The notes: generated by a model from the sequence alone, not told the origin. A DNA stretch of 64,000 nucleotides from Bacillus sp. ISL-34 (GCF_018613325.1 NZ_JAGGQJ010000033.1:124001-188000); one strand, 5' to 3'. Shown: positions 50,299 to 59,313, counted from the stretch's first letter. Made by a program: numbers and translations.

Positions 50299-50523
50299 GT
50301 GGAATGGTCTCATCCCGACCCCTTTTCCGTTTTGCTGAGGGAATGGTTACCTATGTTTTTTTACTGTTTTATATGGAATGAAACCTCATTAGATTGAAGA
50401 AATTTGCGAGACTCCTGCCGAATAACTGTCTAGCCGAGACCCCGGAGGCGCTTGCTTTGATGAGGCTTGTCAGACAGTCGGCGGAAAGGGAGCGGGTTTC
50501 TGAAATCAACAGGAACGTTTTTT
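50299..50523. repeat. Direct repeat unit 1 (contains structured repeat copy B1)
   Basis: Begins GGTGGAATGGTCTCATCC and ends CAACAGGAACGTTTTT. It is matched by unit 2 at 50587-50837, with a divergent centre and about 26 bp extra in unit 2. Confidence 0.85.
50392..50510. repeat. Structured intergenic repeat, copy B1
   Basis: 119 bp from GATTGAAG to AAATCAAC. CTGCCGA pairs with TCGGCGG and ACTGTCT with AGACAGT; the inner hairpin is decayed (GGCG-CTTG-CTTT). Confidence 0.85.
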
Positions 50524-50586
50524 AACAATAAAAAAGACTGTAGACCGACAATAGAATATGTTGGTCTCAGTTAGTTCACAACATAG

Positions 50587-50837
50587 GGTGGAATGGTCTT
50601 ATCCGAATCCCTTTCACGATTTTTTTGAGGGAATGGTTACCATAATTTTAAAACAGAATTGGTTATACTCCATGAATTTTTATTCATTCAAATGGAATGA
50701 AACCTCATTAGATTGAAGAAATTTGCGAGACTCCTGCCGAATAACTGTCTAGCCGAGACCCCGGAGACGTTTGCGTCGAGGAGGCTTGGCAGACAGTCGG
50801 CGGAAAGGGAGCGGGTTTCTGAAATCAACAGGAACGT
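50587..50837. repeat. Direct repeat unit 2 (contains structured repeat copy B2)
   Basis: Begins GGTGGAATGGTCTTATCC and ends CAACAGGAACGTTTTT. Near-identical to unit 1 over its right half. Confidence 0.85.
50711..50829. repeat. Structured intergenic repeat, copy B2
   Basis: 119 bp, almost identical to B1 but with an intact inner hairpin GACG-TTTG-CGTC in place of GGCG-CTTG-CGCC of copy A. Confidence 0.85.
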
Positions 50838-50841
50838 TTTT

Positions 50842-51417
50842 TTATATTTTCTTTAACTTTATCTTTGTCCGCACTCCGGCCCACACTGCAATGATAAGTC
50901 CTCCAATAGTATCCGCGATTAAATCGATCATTGTATCTTTATTTCCACCGCCTTGTAGTGTCATTCCGAATAATTGATCAGAACTAAATTCGTAAATCTC
51001 CCAAATGACACCACCAAATGCTGAGAAGGAGAGGGTAAACAAAAAGACAAACCAAGGGGATATCTCTTTGCCTGCATTTCTGTATACCAATCGTTCATAT
51101 AAAGCAATTCCCGTAAAAGCAAGTAGGGAACCGCTTAGTAAATGTAAGAATGTGTCCCACCACCCCAGTCCATACCAACCTAAAATAGATCCTAAAAATT
51201 GTGAACCGAATAAGAAGATTAAATAGGAAATGATAATTGGCAGATTGAATTGAAGTCTGGTAAATAAGGCCAATAAAAGTGGAATTGCTCCACATACCAC
51301 ACCGCCTATCGAAACCAGTGATTTAAAAGTTTCATCGGCTGTATAGTAAAAAATGGATAATGCTGCCATGAAAAGTACATACACTGAACTTAATGAAATA
51401 ACTAGCTTACGATTCAT
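50842..51417 (-). CDS. Integral membrane protein, YjdF/DUF2238-like, paralog 1
   Basis: 191 aa, about six membrane helices. Conserved pieces shared with its neighbour: GLGWWDTFLHLLSGSLLAFT, GVIWEIYEFSSD and QGGGNKDTMIDLIADTIGGL. The W-E-x-x-EF ... GG-x-KDT-x-D pattern is like DUF2238 membrane proteins. Function unknown. ATG 51417 with TGAGGTAA upstream. Seventeen bp after paralog 1's start region lies the end of paralog 2, so both form one minus-strand operon with paralog 2 first. Confidence 0.75.
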   Translation of the reverse strand: MNRKLVISLSSVYVLFMAALSIFYYTADETFKSLVSIGGVVCGAIPLLLALFTRLQFNLPIIISYLIFLFGSQFLGSILGWYGLGWWDTFLHLLSGSLLAFTGIALYERLVYRNAGKEISPWFVFLFTLSFSAFGGVIWEIYEFSSDQLFGMTLQGGGNKDTMIDLIADTIGGLIIAVWAGVRTKIKLKKI

Positions 51418-51434
51418 ATGATTACCTCAACAAA

Positions 51435-52001
51435 TTATAATTTTGATTTTTGTACACTAGAATAAATGGAGATAAGCAGGCCGCCTGTAAGACCGAAAAT
51501 TATATCGTACATGGTGTCTTTATTACCGCCTCGCTGCATGGTATGAGTAAAAGTGAGATCTCCTACGAACTCATATATTTCCCAAAGAACAGTGGCAATG
51601 ACTGAAAGTGAGAGAACAAAAAGAAAGAGGACCCACTTTGAAACATCTTTTCTCGCTTTTTGAGGTATGAATTGTTTATAAAGAGCAATTCCAACAAAAG
51701 CCACGAAAATACCTTTGTAGAAGTGAAGGCCAGAGTCCCACCATTTAAAATCCACATAAAAATTTGCGATAGACCCTAAAAATGACGTACAGAAAACAAA
51801 AACATAGTAACCGATTATGATTGGAATGTTAAAGGGATTATTTTTTACAAACAGTAATAAAATGGGCAAGGCACTTACCAATATTCCCCCAAGAGCTACC
51901 ATCCATCGGGAAGAATCATCTTTTATGAGGTAAAAGATGAGTAAACCAGTCATGAATGCTATAAAAACCAGACTAAAAATAATGATTATCTTATGTTTCA
52001 A
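51435..52001 (-). CDS. Integral membrane protein, YjdF/DUF2238-like, paralog 2
   Basis: 188 aa, about six membrane helices, clearly paralogous to its downstream neighbour (FKWWDSGLHFYKGIFVAFVG; TVLWEIYEFVGD; QRGGNKDTMYDIIFGLTGGL). Start is TTG 52001 with GAGGTGAG 4-6 nt upstream; the GTG at 52010 lies inside that site. First gene of the pair. Function unknown. Confidence 0.73.
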   Translation of the reverse strand: MKHKIIIIFSLVFIAFMTGLLIFYLIKDDSSRWMVALGGILVSALPILLLFVKNNPFNIPIIIGYYVFVFCTSFLGSIANFYVDFKWWDSGLHFYKGIFVAFVGIALYKQFIPQKARKDVSKWVLFLFVLSLSVIATVLWEIYEFVGDLTFTHTMQRGGNKDTMYDIIFGLTGGLLISIYSSVQKSKL

Positions 52002-52086
52002 TATACTCACCTCATTCGTAAATATTCATTAACCCCGACCTTCTGGAATATTTTTATGATGTTCTTTTTAATCGTTTTGGTTATTA

Positions 52087-53202
52087 TCATTGTTGGCTAC
52101 CATGGTGCTTTTTTATGATGTTTTTAAATTTAGCCGTGATAAACAGTAATAAAGGCATGACCAGACCATAAGTCGTTGCGTAGAATAACCATATATTTTT
52201 ATTGAATTCCCCGGATGATGCGACCGTTGGAAAAACAATCAACGAATAAAAAACCATTATCATCCCTAAAGCTGTAGTAAATGGACGATAATCTTTTATA
52301 TTGAATATGTTTGAAAATACAACAACCGATACATAAAAATACATCACTGTCCTGGTATAGGTTGTTAATATCCAAATCGTGGCAATTATAGCTTCAATCC
52401 GCATGAGGAAATTACCTACATTTATTTTTTTTGCCATCGTGTAACTTGGAGCGATATTTCTTGCTGTGGCACCGGGTCCAAGAACCAAAATATCCAGCAT
52501 GATAACAAGAGTTAAAATGATTCCGCCGATCAAAGTGCCAATATAAAAAGCTTTTCCCCCTTTTTTTCTTTCATTGACTTTTGAAGGGAAAATCATTAAA
52601 AACATAACAGGGGATAGCGTAAACACGCTGATGTAAAAAAGTATCGCCCGTATGAAAGTTTTGGCGTCACTTTCAAATACTGGCTGAATGTTTTGGATAT
52701 TTGCTTGAGGAATGATGGAAACCAAAAAAATGGTCAGTAATATTAATACGGGTATGAAGAATATTTCCAACGTGCGTGTAAACGTTTCAATACCAAGGCG
52801 AACTGTAAAGATCACAACTGCAGCTAACAATATATTTAATGCTGCAAGTGGAGTATCCGGCATCCAAAATGTTTCAATGAAATTCCCCACATAATAAATA
52901 GTCTCTGAAGCAGTGGAAAAAGACCAGAAAAAAAATGTGAGATTGATCATCTTTCCGACTAACTTACCGAAAACCTTTTCATTTATTTGATCTAAAGCGA
53001 GATCAGGATATAAATTTCCAACCCTGATGTAGAACCATACAAAAATTAATGCGATTCCTGTCCCAAATAATGCAACAAGCCACGCATCCTGCTTTGCAAA
53101 AGCAGCTAAAGGAGAAGGAGTATGTAAAATAACCGTTCCAACCGAATACAAAAGGATTAAAATCATCAATTGATGTGATGAAATCTTGAAACTACCAGGC
53201 AT
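52087..53202 (-). CDS. Orphan GerAB-type spore germination permease
   Basis: 371 aa, ten predicted membrane helices, APC-superfamily fold of germinant-receptor B subunits. Hallmarks: SSHQLMILILLYSVGTVILH, the substrate-site GNFIETFWMPDTP loop, PSKVNERKKGGKAFYIGTLIGG and PGATARNIAPSYTMAKKINVGNF. B subunits bind the germinant. It has no adjacent A or C partner; the nearest is the operon at 54875 on the other strand. ATG 53202 with AAAGGTG upstream. Confidence 0.9.
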   Translation of the reverse strand: MPGSFKISSHQLMILILLYSVGTVILHTPSPLAAFAKQDAWLVALFGTGIALIFVWFYIRVGNLYPDLALDQINEKVFGKLVGKMINLTFFFWSFSTASETIYYVGNFIETFWMPDTPLAALNILLAAVVIFTVRLGIETFTRTLEIFFIPVLILLTIFLVSIIPQANIQNIQPVFESDAKTFIRAILFYISVFTLSPVMFLMIFPSKVNERKKGGKAFYIGTLIGGIILTLVIMLDILVLGPGATARNIAPSYTMAKKINVGNFLMRIEAIIATIWILTTYTRTVMYFYVSVVVFSNIFNIKDYRPFTTALGMIMVFYSLIVFPTVASSGEFNKNIWLFYATTYGLVMPLLLFITAKFKNIIKKHHGSQQ

Positions 53203-53245
53203 TGTTTTTCACCTTTTTGTTTGTTCCTTCCTTCTTAATACTCAT

Positions 53246-53276
53246 TAGTTTTGGCTATTCATGTTCAAGTTATTCA
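53246..53276 (-). promoter_or_regulatory. Candidate SigG promoter of the orphan gerAB
   Basis: On the minus strand TGAATA (53276-53271), 18-bp spacer, AAAACTA (53252-53246; consensus CATACTA). Forespore expression is expected for a germination receptor. Confidence 0.45.
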
Positions 53277-53893
53277 CACGAAATTAATTTGAATCGTCAT
53301 GGCCTTTCTTCGACAATCCATCCCGTTTCCTATTTTGGGCTCGATTTTCATTCTGTATTTTGAAAAGTGTAACACTCCGATATGTATTATGTACGCTTGT
53401 TCATAACCTGTGTAAATCTCAAAACCGAGACAAAATGTTCACGCAATGTCATGAAAAACATCCAGGAAGATAATTTTACGACTCAATAAACGAGTGATGG
53501 GTAAATTCGTGGGAAAAAATATTGCGTATATAGAAGAATAATATTACTTGTCACTCTACCATGTAGCTTCTCCTAAACAATCACCGAATTCTAGTCCAAG
53601 AGAAAGTATATGATTTCTTAGTCCCGAACCTTAATGTTCAGTGAGTATATTATTTTAACTGCCACCTAATTTTTCACTGATGCGCTCCTTCGCGATTTTT
53701 AAACTGGTACGATTCTTGCATATTATTTATATGTATATCTTTGTGTGTATATCTAATATATGGAGAAAGGAGACACACAATCAAAAACATTTATTTGACG
53801 TTTAATTTGCCCTTGGTTATATGTCAGAAAATTAATCCGGATTCATAAAGGGAAGGCGAAGCAATTAAACTTAAAAGTTAGGAGAATATTAGT
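53277..53893. other. Gap of about 600 bp
   Basis: Between the orphan gerAB and the acetyltransferase fragment. AT-rich; an AAAGGAGA ribosome-site-like word at about 53765 is not followed by a usable start codon. Nothing else recognised. Confidence 0.45.
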
Positions 53894-54247
53894 ATGAAAA
53901 TACCAGTGGAAAATATAGTAGAGTTAACTGTAGAACATCAATTCTTACAGGCTTATCCTATATTGAGTCAGTTGCGTACTGATTTGACTTTAAAGGAATA
54001 TCTAGAATTATTGAATGATATGCGAAATGAGGGTAAAAAGTTATTTGCTTTATATCATGATACGAGCATCGTAGCTTTAGCAGGTATTAGCTGGCGTGAA
54101 GATTCATATAATGAACGCTATGTTTATGTACAAGATTTGGTTACTGATGTAAATCATCGTCCTAGTGGGCTTGGATATAATCTGCTCAGTTATATACATA
54201 ATTGGGCAAAAGAACAGGGAGCTGAATATATTACATTGGAATCTTGA
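53894..54247 (+). pseudogene. GNAT-family acetyltransferase, 3'-truncated
   Basis: 117 codons. The GNAT core is visible: beta strands LFALYHDTSIVALAGISW, VYVQDLVTDVNHRPSGLGYN (motif A, acetyl-CoA loop R-P-S-G-L-G) and the helix LLSYIHNWAKEQGAEYITLES. It stops directly after ITLES, where complete relatives (about 145 aa) continue with G-x-x-R-x-x-AH-x-FYE and a final strand. The downstream DNA does not encode that end in any frame I can read. AGGAGA 7 nt before ATG 53894. Likely non-functional. Confidence 0.65.
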
Positions 54248-54874
54248 ATTCGGCGCCTTGTTACCATATATTGTTCGTCATTTCATGTATAATCTTTTAG
54301 CTGGGGATGATACCTTTTTTCACTTCTAGACTGTGGGGGAAATGGGGAATAAAAAAATTGATGAAGTTATAGTGGGAAAAACCAGGTATTTATAAACTTG
54401 GGATCACCAACAACTTAACAAGTACAAGGAAAAAATCCATTCGCCTATTCAAAGGTAAGGTGCCCTGCACCCCAAAAACCAGTTTTAAAGCTTATAGAAA
54501 CTCTGTGGAGATCTGCAGAGTTTTTTTCATTTATTTTTTTTGTGCCCCTAAGCATATCCAACTTCCTGCCACTTGGTTCAACAAAAAAATTGGAGTTTTT
54601 GCTCTCGAAAATGATAATAGAACAAAATAATTATGCGAATATTGGCGATTTATGCATTTATTCATAGAATTCCACTAATACAACTTTTTCATTTTTCTGA
54701 TTTCTACATTGGATTCAAAAAGCAGCGCCATTCCTGTCATTATCCTTGTCAATATTATCATGACTACAAAGATTTAGCTCTTTGTTAATTGCAATTTATT
54801 TAAGTTAGATGGATATAATTGCAGCCAAGGTGAAAACATAATTTTAACAGGCTTTTGGTTAGAGGGGGTTAGCT
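54248..54874. other. Gap of about 630 bp before the ger operon
   Basis: Contains one terminator-like hairpin at 54498 and otherwise AT-rich DNA. The operon promoter must lie here; no unambiguous SigG promoter found by eye. Confidence 0.45.
54498..54529 (+). terminator. Terminator-like hairpin
   Basis: AAACTCTG / CAGAGTTT with a 10-nt loop followed by TTTTT. Confidence 0.65.
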
Positions 54875-56563
54875 TTGAAATCTCGAGTTCCTATCACATT
54901 GAGGAAGTTAATTGAAGATAAACAATCAGTGAAAAATAAAAAACAACAAGCAGACCTAAAGCAAAACGGAAATCCAGACTCCAGCAACACTAATAATCAA
55001 AACCAAAAACCATTTCAAGCGGAATACCGAAGTAAAGACTCAAAGAATCATCAAACCAAACTTATATCTTCTGATCTTCAATTTAATTTGGACCATATTA
55101 AGAAAACATTAGGAAATAGTTCAGACATAGTCATAAGAGATTTTCAAGCAGGTAAAAATGGGGAAATTAAATTAGGCATCGTATATACAGATGGCTTAAC
55201 GGATTCGGTATCCGTCCAAGACTTCATCCTCGACACTTTGATGATTGAAATTCGGAACTCGGATTTGGACGGAGCGGTCTTTAATCCCTCTGACTGTTTT
55301 GAAATGATAAAATCACATGCTCTTCCTGTAGGGGGAATAGTGGAAATAACTGATTTCCAAAAACTTTTTAACCATGTTTTATCGGGAGACACGATGTTAT
55401 TGATGGACGGCTCCCCAAAAGGAATAGCACTCGGCTCAAGAGAATGGGTCGATCGCGGAGTTCAGGAACCTTCCTCACAAACAGTAGTAAGAGGCCCGAA
55501 GGATGGGTTCACTGAAACGCTGAGAACAAATACTGCTTTAATACGACGGAGAATCAAAGATCCTAACCTTTGGCTTGAAACAAAACAGATTGGTGAAAAA
55601 ACGCAAACAGACGTAGCGATTATGTATCTAAAAGGTGTTGCCAATGATAAAACGGTTTCAGAATTGCAAAGCAGGTTAAATCGAATCAAAATAGATGCGA
55701 TTCTTGAGAGTGGTTACATTGAAGAACTTATACAGGATGAAGTATATACTCCATTTCCAACCGTATATAATACGGAACGTCCTGATGCTGTAGCCGCTGC
55801 CCTGTTAGAAGGAAGGATTGCGATATTTGTTGATGGAACGCCGTTTGTCCTTATCGTTCCAGCACTGATGGTGCATTTTTTCCAGTCCAGTGAAGATTAT
55901 TATCAACGGGCAGACATTGCCACATTAATTCGAATATTACGGTATTTATCTTTTTTCCTTGCTTTGCTTACACCGTCACTTTATATAGCTGTCTCAACCT
56001 TCCATCAGGAAATGCTTCCTACTCTTTTACTCATAAGTCTAGCCTCACAACGTGAGGGTGTTCCTTTTCCTGCTTTTGTAGAGGCGATGATGATGGAGGT
56101 AGTGTTTGAAATCTTGCGTGAGGCAGGTGTGAGGATGCCTAGGGCTATCGGTTCATCCATTTCCATCGTAGGTGCATTAGTTATTGGGCAGGCTGCTGTC
56201 GAAGCAGGGTTCGTTTCAGCAACAATGGTTATCATCGTGTCCTTAACAGCCATCTGCAGCTTTGTGTTCCCAGCCAATAGCATGGCCATGGCTTTTCGGA
56301 TGCTTCGGTTCTTGTTCATGATCCTTGCCGCTACATTTGGATTATACGGGATCATTTTGGGGCTGATCGTGATGGTCCTACATTTAAATAGCTTACGATC
56401 TTTTGGTTTGCCATATCTAGCTCCAAATGCACCATTCATTTTACAAGATCAAAAAGACAATATCATCAGAATGCCGCATTGGTCATTATTAAAGCGGCCT
56501 CGTTTGATCAATAAAAATGGTACAGACAGAGGAGATGTCAGTGCTCCGAAACCACCTAAATAA
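54875..56563 (+). CDS. Spore germination receptor A subunit (GerAA/GerKA family)
   Basis: 562 aa. Hydrophilic Lys/Asn/Gln-rich N-terminal extension (about 1-75), cytoplasmic GerA domain (about 75-330; DVAIMYLKGVANDKTVSELQ, then GRIAIFVDGTPFVLIVPALM) and five to six membrane helices (about 355-520; SLASQREGVPFPAFVEAMMM). A subunits form the oligomeric nutrient-gated ion channel of GerA receptors. TTG start with AGAGGGGG 6 nt upstream. First gene of a gerA-C-D-B operon. Confidence 0.95.
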   Translation: MKSRVPITLRKLIEDKQSVKNKKQQADLKQNGNPDSSNTNNQNQKPFQAEYRSKDSKNHQTKLISSDLQFNLDHIKKTLGNSSDIVIRDFQAGKNGEIKLGIVYTDGLTDSVSVQDFILDTLMIEIRNSDLDGAVFNPSDCFEMIKSHALPVGGIVEITDFQKLFNHVLSGDTMLLMDGSPKGIALGSREWVDRGVQEPSSQTVVRGPKDGFTETLRTNTALIRRRIKDPNLWLETKQIGEKTQTDVAIMYLKGVANDKTVSELQSRLNRIKIDAILESGYIEELIQDEVYTPFPTVYNTERPDAVAAALLEGRIAIFVDGTPFVLIVPALMVHFFQSSEDYYQRADIATLIRILRYLSFFLALLTPSLYIAVSTFHQEMLPTLLLISLASQREGVPFPAFVEAMMMEVVFEILREAGVRMPRAIGSSISIVGALVIGQAAVEAGFVSATMVIIVSLTAICSFVFPANSMAMAFRMLRFLFMILAATFGLYGIILGLIVMVLHLNSLRSFGLPYLAPNAPFILQDQKDNIIRMPHWSLLKRPRLINKNGTDRGDVSAPKPPK

Positions 56564-56599
56564 CACCAAGATAAAATGATGAGATGATGAGGGTTCACG

Positions 56600-57787
56600 A
56601 TGAAAAAAATGTTCATGGTATTTTTAATGTTACCTATAATTTGCTTATCCGGCTGTTGGAGCAGCATTGAGCTGAATGAACTTGCCATTGTTACTGCCAT
56701 GGGAATTGATAAAAAAGAAGATGGATACCTTGTAACCGTCCAAGTTCTAAATTCCAGTGAGCTGGCAGGTGATGCCAGATCTGGTCGCACGGAAGTTGTA
56801 ACCTTTAGGAAAAGCGGTGCAACCATTTTTGAAGCATTTAGAAGCTTATCAACTGATGTACCAAGGAGGTTATATGTAGCACATCTTCGTGAAGTTGTCT
56901 TTGGTGAGGAAATGGCCAGGGCAGGAATTGGAAAACCTCTGGATGTCCTTTCCCGGCAAAAGGAGTTGCGTTCGGATTTCTATATGACTGTTGCGAAGGG
57001 GTCAACTGCTTATGATACCCTTAATGTGCAAACGGCTCTTGAAAAAATACCGGCAAATAAAGTTTTTGACTCCTTGGAAAATTCAGAGAAAAGGTGGGCG
57101 CCGACAAGGACGGTCACTTTGGATGAGCTGGTCAGCAGTATCGTCAGTAAAGGCAGACAGGCCATGCTAACGGGGATTTACGTTTATGGTGAGCCCGAAT
57201 CCGGAAGCAATGTTACGAATGCACAAAATCTCTCCCCGAAATCCGGTTTGCGATTGGATTATCTTGGAGTGTTCAAGAAGGATAAACTTGTCGGCTGGTT
57301 AAACAGAAGCGACAGTAAAGGTGTTAGTTACATTACTGATCATGTTAAGTCCACTGCGGTAAATATTCCATGTGAAGGTGAGCAAATTACGGTCAACACG
57401 ACTAGTTCAAAAACGAAAATCAAAGGGAAAATGGAAAAAGGAAATCCGAAAATTGATATAAATGTCACGACAGAAGGGAGTATAGGTGAAGTAGAATGCA
57501 CAATCGATTTAACTAAACCCGAAAAAATCGAAGAATTGAATAAAAGATACGAAAAAAACATTAAAGATAAAATAGAAGGATCGATAAAAACGCTTCAAGA
57601 GAAGTATCAAAGTGACATTTTCGGTTTTGGTGAAGAAATTCATAGAACAGATCCTAAAGCATGGAAACGTTTAGAAGAAAATTGGGATCAGGAATTCGCA
57701 AATTTGGACGTGAATGTAAGCGTTAAAGCGAAGATTCGCAATTTAGGAACCATATCAGAATCCTTCCAAAAAGAAATCGAGGAGTAA
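56600..57787 (+). CDS. Spore germination lipoprotein, C subunit (GerAC family)
   Basis: 395 aa. Lipoprotein signal MKKMFMVFLMLPIICLSGCW with the lipobox LSGC (Cys19), then the Ger(x)C domain: WSSIELNELAIVTAMGIDKK, HLREVVFGEEMARAGIGKPL and a C-terminal alpha-beta domain (LQEKYQSDIFGFGEEIHR). Anchored on the outer face of the spore inner membrane. ATG 56600 with ATGAGGG upstream, 36 bp after the A gene. Confidence 0.95.
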   Translation: MKKMFMVFLMLPIICLSGCWSSIELNELAIVTAMGIDKKEDGYLVTVQVLNSSELAGDARSGRTEVVTFRKSGATIFEAFRSLSTDVPRRLYVAHLREVVFGEEMARAGIGKPLDVLSRQKELRSDFYMTVAKGSTAYDTLNVQTALEKIPANKVFDSLENSEKRWAPTRTVTLDELVSSIVSKGRQAMLTGIYVYGEPESGSNVTNAQNLSPKSGLRLDYLGVFKKDKLVGWLNRSDSKGVSYITDHVKSTAVNIPCEGEQITVNTTSSKTKIKGKMEKGNPKIDINVTTEGSIGEVECTIDLTKPEKIEELNKRYEKNIKDKIEGSIKTLQEKYQSDIFGFGEEIHRTDPKAWKRLEENWDQEFANLDVNVSVKAKIRNLGTISESFQKEIEE

Positions 57788-57793
57788 AGATCA

Positions 57794-58027
57794 ATGTGGG
57801 CAATTATTGGAACAGTGTGTACTGGAGCTATTATTTCATTTTTCGAAATACCACCACTTATTAAAAAGAAATGCTGGAAGGAAATTGTCATTTTCATTTT
57901 ATTGCTCTTAGTTGGCATGACGCTGAGTATTTTAATAATCAAGGATATTACCATTCCCACTCCTATAGACTGGATAACGAAAATATATAGTCCACTCGCT
58001 CATTTCATGGATCGTATTTTATCCTAG
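57794..58027 (+). CDS. Small two-helix protein in the ger operon (D-subunit-like)
   Basis: 77 aa. Two membrane helices (about 2-20 and 29-49; EIVIFILLLLVGMTLSILII) and a short C-terminal PIDWITKIYSPLAHFMDRIL. Small two-span D subunits of this size occur in several Bacillus germinant-receptor operons and modulate germination rate. ATG 57794, 6 bp after the C gene, with GAGGAGTAAAG upstream. Called by size, topology and position. Confidence 0.75.
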   Translation: MWAIIGTVCTGAIISFFEIPPLIKKKCWKEIVIFILLLLVGMTLSILIIKDITIPTPIDWITKIYSPLAHFMDRILS

Positions 58028-58040
58028 GGAGGTATCGAAT

Positions 58041-59126
58041 ATGCTCGAAAAAGGAAAAATCAGCTCTGGTGAATTTCTTATATTAGTCATCATATTCACC
58101 ATAGGAGGAGCGATACTTACTTTACCTTCCGTACTTGTCTCATTAGCAAAACAGGATGGCTGGATTGCCTATATAATAGCTACTATCATCGGTTTATGTT
58201 TCGTTTTATTATTTACCCTGCTCGCCTCACTTTACCCATCCATGACGTATATAGAAGTTAATGAAAAAATATTTGGGAAATGGATTGGGAAGGTCTCGGC
58301 ACTGCTATTCCTATTTTATTTATATTACCTTTCTTCAGCGTTACTTAGTGAAATTGGGAACTTTTTTTCAACACAGGTTCTGGTTGAGACACCTATGGAA
58401 ATGATTATGATCATGTTTATATTAACAAGCTTATTTGGTGCACGGCTAGGATTGGAAGTTATCTGCCGGACTGCATTAATCTTTTTTCCTTGGCTTGTAC
58501 TGCTGCTTTTCATATTATTCGTATTTCTTATCCCGGATATCAAAATCGAAAATCTGCAACCTATATTTGAAGAAGGCATGAAACCGATAATGAGGGGATC
58601 ATATCACTCTTTAGCACTGCCTTATGTTCAGCTGGTTTTCTTTTTAATGATCACTCCATATGTAAACGAAAAGGCTGAAATGAAGAAAAACTTTTATTTA
58701 GGGACTTTTTTAGGTGGCGGCGTTCTATTTTTAGTGATCATTTTCAGTATCCTCGTATTGGGTGCTGATAATACAGCAAGGTTGACCTATCCTTCTTATA
58801 AACTGGGGATGAGGATAAGCATCGGGAATTTTTTTGAAAGGGTCGAGGTCATTGTGGCCTTCATTTGGGTTTTTACGGAGTATTTTAAGTTGACCATATG
58901 CTTTTATGGACTCGCCTTAGGACTAGCTCAATTGCTAGGATTAAAAAATTACAAAATTCTTCTATTCCCATTAGCTTTTCTAATTCTCACTTTTACCATC
59001 TTTTCACATCCCGATATAGTGCATTATCATAACTTTATGGCTACAGCTTGGACACCATTATCCTTAACGATTTGTTTTATTCTGCCATTGTTATTATTAA
59101 TGGTTGGGAAAATTAGAAAAAAGTAA
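58041..59126 (+). CDS. Spore germination receptor B subunit (GerAB family)
   Basis: 361 aa, ten membrane helices. SSGEFLILVIIFTIGGAILT at the N-terminus, ETPMEMIMIMFILTSLFGAR, NEKAEMKKNFYLGTFLGGGV and ADNTARLTYPSYKLGMRISIGNF near the C-terminus. Recognises the germinant amino acid or sugar. ATG 58041 with TAGGGAGGTATCG upstream, 13 bp after the D-like gene. Last gene of the operon; only distant similarity to the orphan paralog at 52087. Confidence 0.95.
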   Translation: MLEKGKISSGEFLILVIIFTIGGAILTLPSVLVSLAKQDGWIAYIIATIIGLCFVLLFTLLASLYPSMTYIEVNEKIFGKWIGKVSALLFLFYLYYLSSALLSEIGNFFSTQVLVETPMEMIMIMFILTSLFGARLGLEVICRTALIFFPWLVLLLFILFVFLIPDIKIENLQPIFEEGMKPIMRGSYHSLALPYVQLVFFLMITPYVNEKAEMKKNFYLGTFLGGGVLFLVIIFSILVLGADNTARLTYPSYKLGMRISIGNFFERVEVIVAFIWVFTEYFKLTICFYGLALGLAQLLGLKNYKILLFPLAFLILTFTIFSHPDIVHYHNFMATAWTPLSLTICFILPLLLLMVGKIRKK

Positions 59127-59278
59127 GAATAGCTTGCAACATTAGATGTTTAAGTGAACGTTAATTACATCTGTAAACAAATAAATTTGCCATGAAAACT
59201 TTGATGGGAAAAAGAACCGCGATGTAGTGGCTAACTGATTCATGGTAAAGAAATAAATAAAATATTCTGACAAATGCA

Positions 59279-59307
59279 TTGACTAAAGAAAGTTGATGAT
59301 TTAATAT
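59279..59307 (+). promoter_or_regulatory. SigA promoter of the frl operon
   Basis: TTGACT (59279-59284), 17-bp spacer, TAATAT (59302-59307). Confidence 0.7.
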
Positions 59308-59313
59308 AACAAT

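Noticed and set aside
54451-54485. GGTGCCCTGCACC palindrome-like word as part of a mobile element
   Set aside because: No transposase, flanking duplication or second copy in the window.
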